Shown here: positions 61,204-64,000 of the stretch, piece by piece
How positions within the stretch are numbered: position 1 is the stretch's first letter
Layout of the letters: every line of letters begins with the position of its first letter
Assembly: GCA_028023455.1 (NCBI GenBank)
Contig: JAQFVV010000158.1
Location: forward strand, 2,108,001 to 2,172,000
From: Epiperipatus broadwayi
Taxonomy: Eukaryota; Onychophora; Udeonychophora; Euonychophora; Peripatidae
Reading direction: 5' to 3'
Length of the DNA stretch: 64,000 bases
Translations under genes and position numbers: made by a program
Notes under the pieces: generated by a model
Told to the model about the DNA's origin: nothing
The model's database searches: none
What the model saw: only the letters and a program-made list of their open reading frames with translations

Positions 61204-62520
61204 ATCTCTTTTTCATCAGTATCTTTGGTAGGGTGAGTTAGATTGTGCGCTGTTTTTTCCATTGCAGCCTCTTGAGGCTATTGACTTTCTGTTTTTTTAT
61301 CAGTGGGGGTTTGAATTCTATTGTTTGATTTTGTTGATAAATCCAAAATTTCAGGTGCTGGCAATGTGTGTGCAGTTTTTTTATTATTCAATTGCTGCTG
61401 ATCTGTGGATTTTTTATTAATTCTATCTTGTTTATTAGTTGTATTCGTTATCTGTTTTGTACTGTTTGATTCCTGTTGATGGGCTTCTCTTGGTTGATTT
61501 TCAGAGCTCAGTTGGTTTTTCTGGTTGATTTTGGTATTGCAATCGATTGCTAAGTGTCCGGTTTCACCGCACGCAAAACATCTTGGCCTTAATCCTTTTA
61601 TGTGAATGGTCAGTATTGCATTTTGGTCAATTATTTGTGTTGGAATATCCTCCGGGTTTACACTGTCATTCAGCTTAATTTTGAAATGAAAGTTGTTGCT
61701 GAAAACTGGGATGGGGGTGTCGGATAGGTAGATCTGTTTTATATAAATAGCTTTGCCAAATGACTGTATTAATTTTTGAAAATCGTGAATGGTATATCCG
61801 AAGTAAGTGTTTTTAATTATTCCGTTACAATAGTTTTGAAAGCTTTGATCGACTATTATTAGTGCGTAGCTTCCCAAAGTTTTTACTTTAGTTTGAAATC
61901 TTGCACGATGTTCATCGAAAAACTGGATTGCAACGTATTGCGAGTTTGGATGATCTCCAATACTAGAGACTGTATCCCACATTGCTGTTGCTGTCAGCTC
62001 TTCATAAAGAAGCTCCCTGGGGAATTTATAAAGTGTTAAATTCCTATCGGTGACAGCTAACACTAATGATCTCAGTGAAAAATTTTTTTGGAAAGTTGTG
62101 AATAATTTTTTTGGGATGGTGCTGTTGAAATGAACGTTTATTTCTTGCAGTTCATCTTGATTCCATATGGTTGGGGAGGGCTCTTCATTATTGGTTTCTA
62201 TGAGGTTTAACTTATTTATGTCGGCTTGATTTACCTTCCTAAATCTTGCTGTCTGTGGTAATGCTAGAATTTTTTCGATGCTGTGAGCCTGCTGGTTTAT
62301 TTTTGTTACGTTCGCGTATGTTTTTGCATTAGTCACAGTTTTCATTTTATCACTGTTTGTTTGAGCGCAATTTACGTCGCTCGCTTCTTGACATGACGCC
62401 ACGCTTGTTTATGCCGTTAGAATTTATTTTTGGTTGTGAATGACCATATTACTTAATTTTTGCTAAAAAAACAACTGTTCAGTAATCAGCCATCGCTGTC
62501 TTTATCTATCACAGTTTTTA
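61204..62520 (-). mobile_element. 5' part of a second L1/Tx1-like LINE (ORF1 only)
   Basis: Contains an ORF1 related to that of the complete LINE at 55.5-60.6 kb but clearly a different subfamily. It is cut at its 3' side by the AAT microsatellite at 61185-61203, before ORF2 begins. The 5' border near 62520 is an estimate. Confidence 0.7.
61278..62402 (-). pseudogene. LINE ORF1 with CCHC zinc knuckle (second subfamily)
   Basis: 374 uninterrupted residues. It contains TDRNLTLYKFPRELLYEEL, IGDHPNSQYVAIQFF, LSDTPIPVFSNNFHFKIKL and the knuckle CFACGETGHLAIDC (C275, C278, H283, C288), each aligned with the matching patches of the other ORF1. Then comes a Gln/Asn/Thr-rich tail without an AT-hook. 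After the stop at 61278 the same frame stays open (PQEAAMEKTAHN...DTDEKE) to the microsatellite, so the stop may be a mutation. Confidence 0.8.
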
Positions 62521-62600
62521 AGTGAGAAAACGATTAGAATATGGAAAAAAAAAGATTATTAATAAGACCTTTGTTCTTGATGACTTAGGCGTACATCCAC

Positions 62601-62650
62601 ATATTATTATTATTATTATCATCATCATCATCATTATATTATTATTATAG
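62601..62650. repeat. (ATT)n(ATC)n(ATT)n microsatellite
   Basis: Compound trinucleotide run directly preceding the 5'-truncated CR1-like fragment. Confidence 0.85.
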
Positions 62651-63175
62651 ATTAAGAGATTGTTTGAATAAATCTGTCCTTTTAAGTATATATAAGCAAA
62701 TTTTCTTAAGCAGACTTTGTTATGGTATAACATTACGAGGTGGCACTGCAGCATATTTTTTGAAGTCTTTACAAACACTACAAAATTTTACGTTAAGAAT
62801 TGTTTTGTTTAAACCTTTGGATTTGCCAAGACTTGAATTATATAAGTGTGCTGGAGTTTTAACTATTAATCAATTATTTTTAGTGAATATTTTGTGTTAT
62901 TATATTAAATACAAAGAAATGAATAAAAATAATTCATCAATAATGGTGACTAGATCAAGTGATTTTGATTTATTATTTGAACCAGCTTACTTTAAAACTC
63001 ATTGTCGATATCAGAAATGTTATCTTGGTCCAAGATTTCACAATATTTTTTATAAGGAACATTGAATTTAATGTTAATGACCTATCAAGAAAAACTTTGA
63101 GAAAATTTATTATGGACTGGATTATAATTGATGATAATGAAAAACTTTTTACTTCTATTTAATTATTTTATTATA
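62651..63175 (+). mobile_element. 3' fragment of a CR1/L2-like LINE
   Basis: Starts right after the microsatellite with SVLLSIYKQIFLSRLCYGIT, the polymerase segment following the reverse transcriptase core, and runs to the stop and an AT-rich 3' tail. Most of the element is missing. Confidence 0.65.
62664..63162 (+). pseudogene. CR1/L2-like LINE ORF2, C-terminal part
   Basis: 133 residues, then a frameshift near 63062 into a second frame ending at 63162. LPRLELYKCAGVLTINQLF corresponds to the L--Y---ILKL-DLY segment and VTRSSDFDLLFEP to the HSYNTRSS--L--P segment. RYQKCYLGPRFHNIF matches the G-RS--Y-GP-LWN pattern that ends CR1/L2-like proteins. The N-terminal endonuclease and core RT are absent. 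Confidence 0.65.
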
Positions 63176-64000
63176 TTGTAATGGGCACATATGTACGTTA
63201 CATTTTTTTTTAATTAAACACGAAAAAAGAAAAGTTCGCAAATAAAAACTTATTTTGTTTAAGAATTAAAAATTGAAAATTAAAATTCTACACTAAACTC
63301 ATATATATATAAAATCGCACAGATGAAAAAAAATTATTAAAATCAAACTTTATTAAAAATAGAAAAAGTATTTTAAAAGCAAAAACTTAAAAAAGATTTA
63401 GAGATAAAAATATAATTAAGTTTGAAAACAAATTAATTAATGTTATTGAAAAATGAAAATGATTATTTTAATTAGTCAAAGTGAACTAGCCTTTGGGCAT
63501 TTAAAGGTATAAGCAATGGTCAGATAGGAAAACAATAGAAACTAATAGCAAATGAGAGAAATCCATCGGGAAATCGGACCTCAACGGAAGGATCATCATC
63601 ATCGATGACATAATGTCCATTGGATCCTAAAGTTACACATAAAAGAAAAAGTTTGATAATAAAATTTTTAGTGAGTGAAGAAAATTGAAGAGATGTGACT
63701 ATATGTGTTAGTGTGGAGTTGAAGGAGAAGTGATTGAAAAGACGCACTTTTCAATCCCTTCAGTTTTGTTAAAAAAAAAAAAGACATTGTTTTTTCTACA
63801 TTAAGGACCAGCTAAACTAAAAGACCTCCGGATAAATAAAAAACAACGGCTAACTCAACCAATCTCTTTAGGACAGCGTGGGAATTCACGTTCAAACAGC
63901 AAGCAATGGATAAAAAGAAACTGTTTAAAACCGTAAGAACTTTATAATTAATGAACATTAAATTAGAAACTTTCCATATTTAAAATAATTGCAATATAAT
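63176..64000. other. Unclassified sequence with one splice-acceptor-like open frame
   Basis: On the minus strand a pyrimidine-rich run ending CTTTAG precedes about 100 bp that stay open in the frame reading SNGHYVIDDDDPSVEVRFPD. It does not belong to the PSMD1 parts I can recall and no family is recognised. The remainder to 64000 has slightly higher CG content and a small hairpin (CGTG...CACG, near 63879) but no identifiable feature. Confidence 0.3.

Overview
This is an animal-type nuclear window, very AT-rich, with spliceosomal introns of 74 bp to about 21 kb. One host gene can be recognised. On the minus strand, five exons at 49344-49175, 38831-38655, 17391-17236, 10860-10810 and 10735-10663 encode 208 consecutive codons from the C-terminal part of PSMD1/Rpn2, the largest base subunit of the 26S proteasome regulatory particle. 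All five have AG/GT splice borders and compatible phases. The upstream exons must lie beyond base 64000. The short last exon was not found and probably lies before base 1. Almost everything else is intron of this gene. Composition, intron length and repeat types (Penelope-like elements, LINEs, hAT) fit an invertebrate metazoan, but I cannot name the species.

The introns are a graveyard of mobile DNA. Bases 1-10.6 kb hold a small terminal-inverted-repeat element (1.0 kb), a GC-richer block with a possible DIRS-like RNase H trace (5-6.2 kb) and a fold-back repeat (6.4 kb). The intron at 10.9-17.2 kb holds a hAT-type MITE with 8-bp target duplications, a tRNA-like SINE trace and a CpG-richer mosaic of inverted and direct repeats. 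The 21-kb intron holds a head-to-head pair of nearly identical Penelope-like elements forming a 6.1-kb palindrome (19.2-25.3 kb), a compact LTR element without genes (TRIM, 30.0-31.3 kb), a dimeric insertion with an 18-bp target duplication (32.6-33.3 kb), a perfect 69-bp tandem duplication, a palindromic Penelope-type terminal repeat (34.8-35.1 kb) and a decayed RTE-like LINE (35.1-37.7 kb).

The next intron (38.8-49.2 kb) has a 5'-truncated second RTE-like copy at 46.3-47.3 kb. Right of 49.3 kb come a decayed LINE (51.4-53.3 kb), a decayed BED-finger hAT transposase on the minus strand (53.4-55.3 kb), and a nearly full-length but broken L1/Tx1-like LINE on the minus strand (55.5-60.6 kb: ORF1 with zinc knuckle and AT-hook-like tail, then endonuclease, reverse transcriptase and C-terminal zinc finger). 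After these come a fragment of another LINE, a second related ORF1, and a CR1-like fragment.

No element looks intact. All sense-strand reading frames outside PSMD1 are explained by decaying retroelements or are too short to support. Nothing here amounts to a new multi-gene system. The most interesting features are the Penelope palindrome with hammerhead-like termini and a frameshift shared by both copies, the AT-hook-tailed LINE ORF1, and several unnamed short elements with clean insertion signatures.
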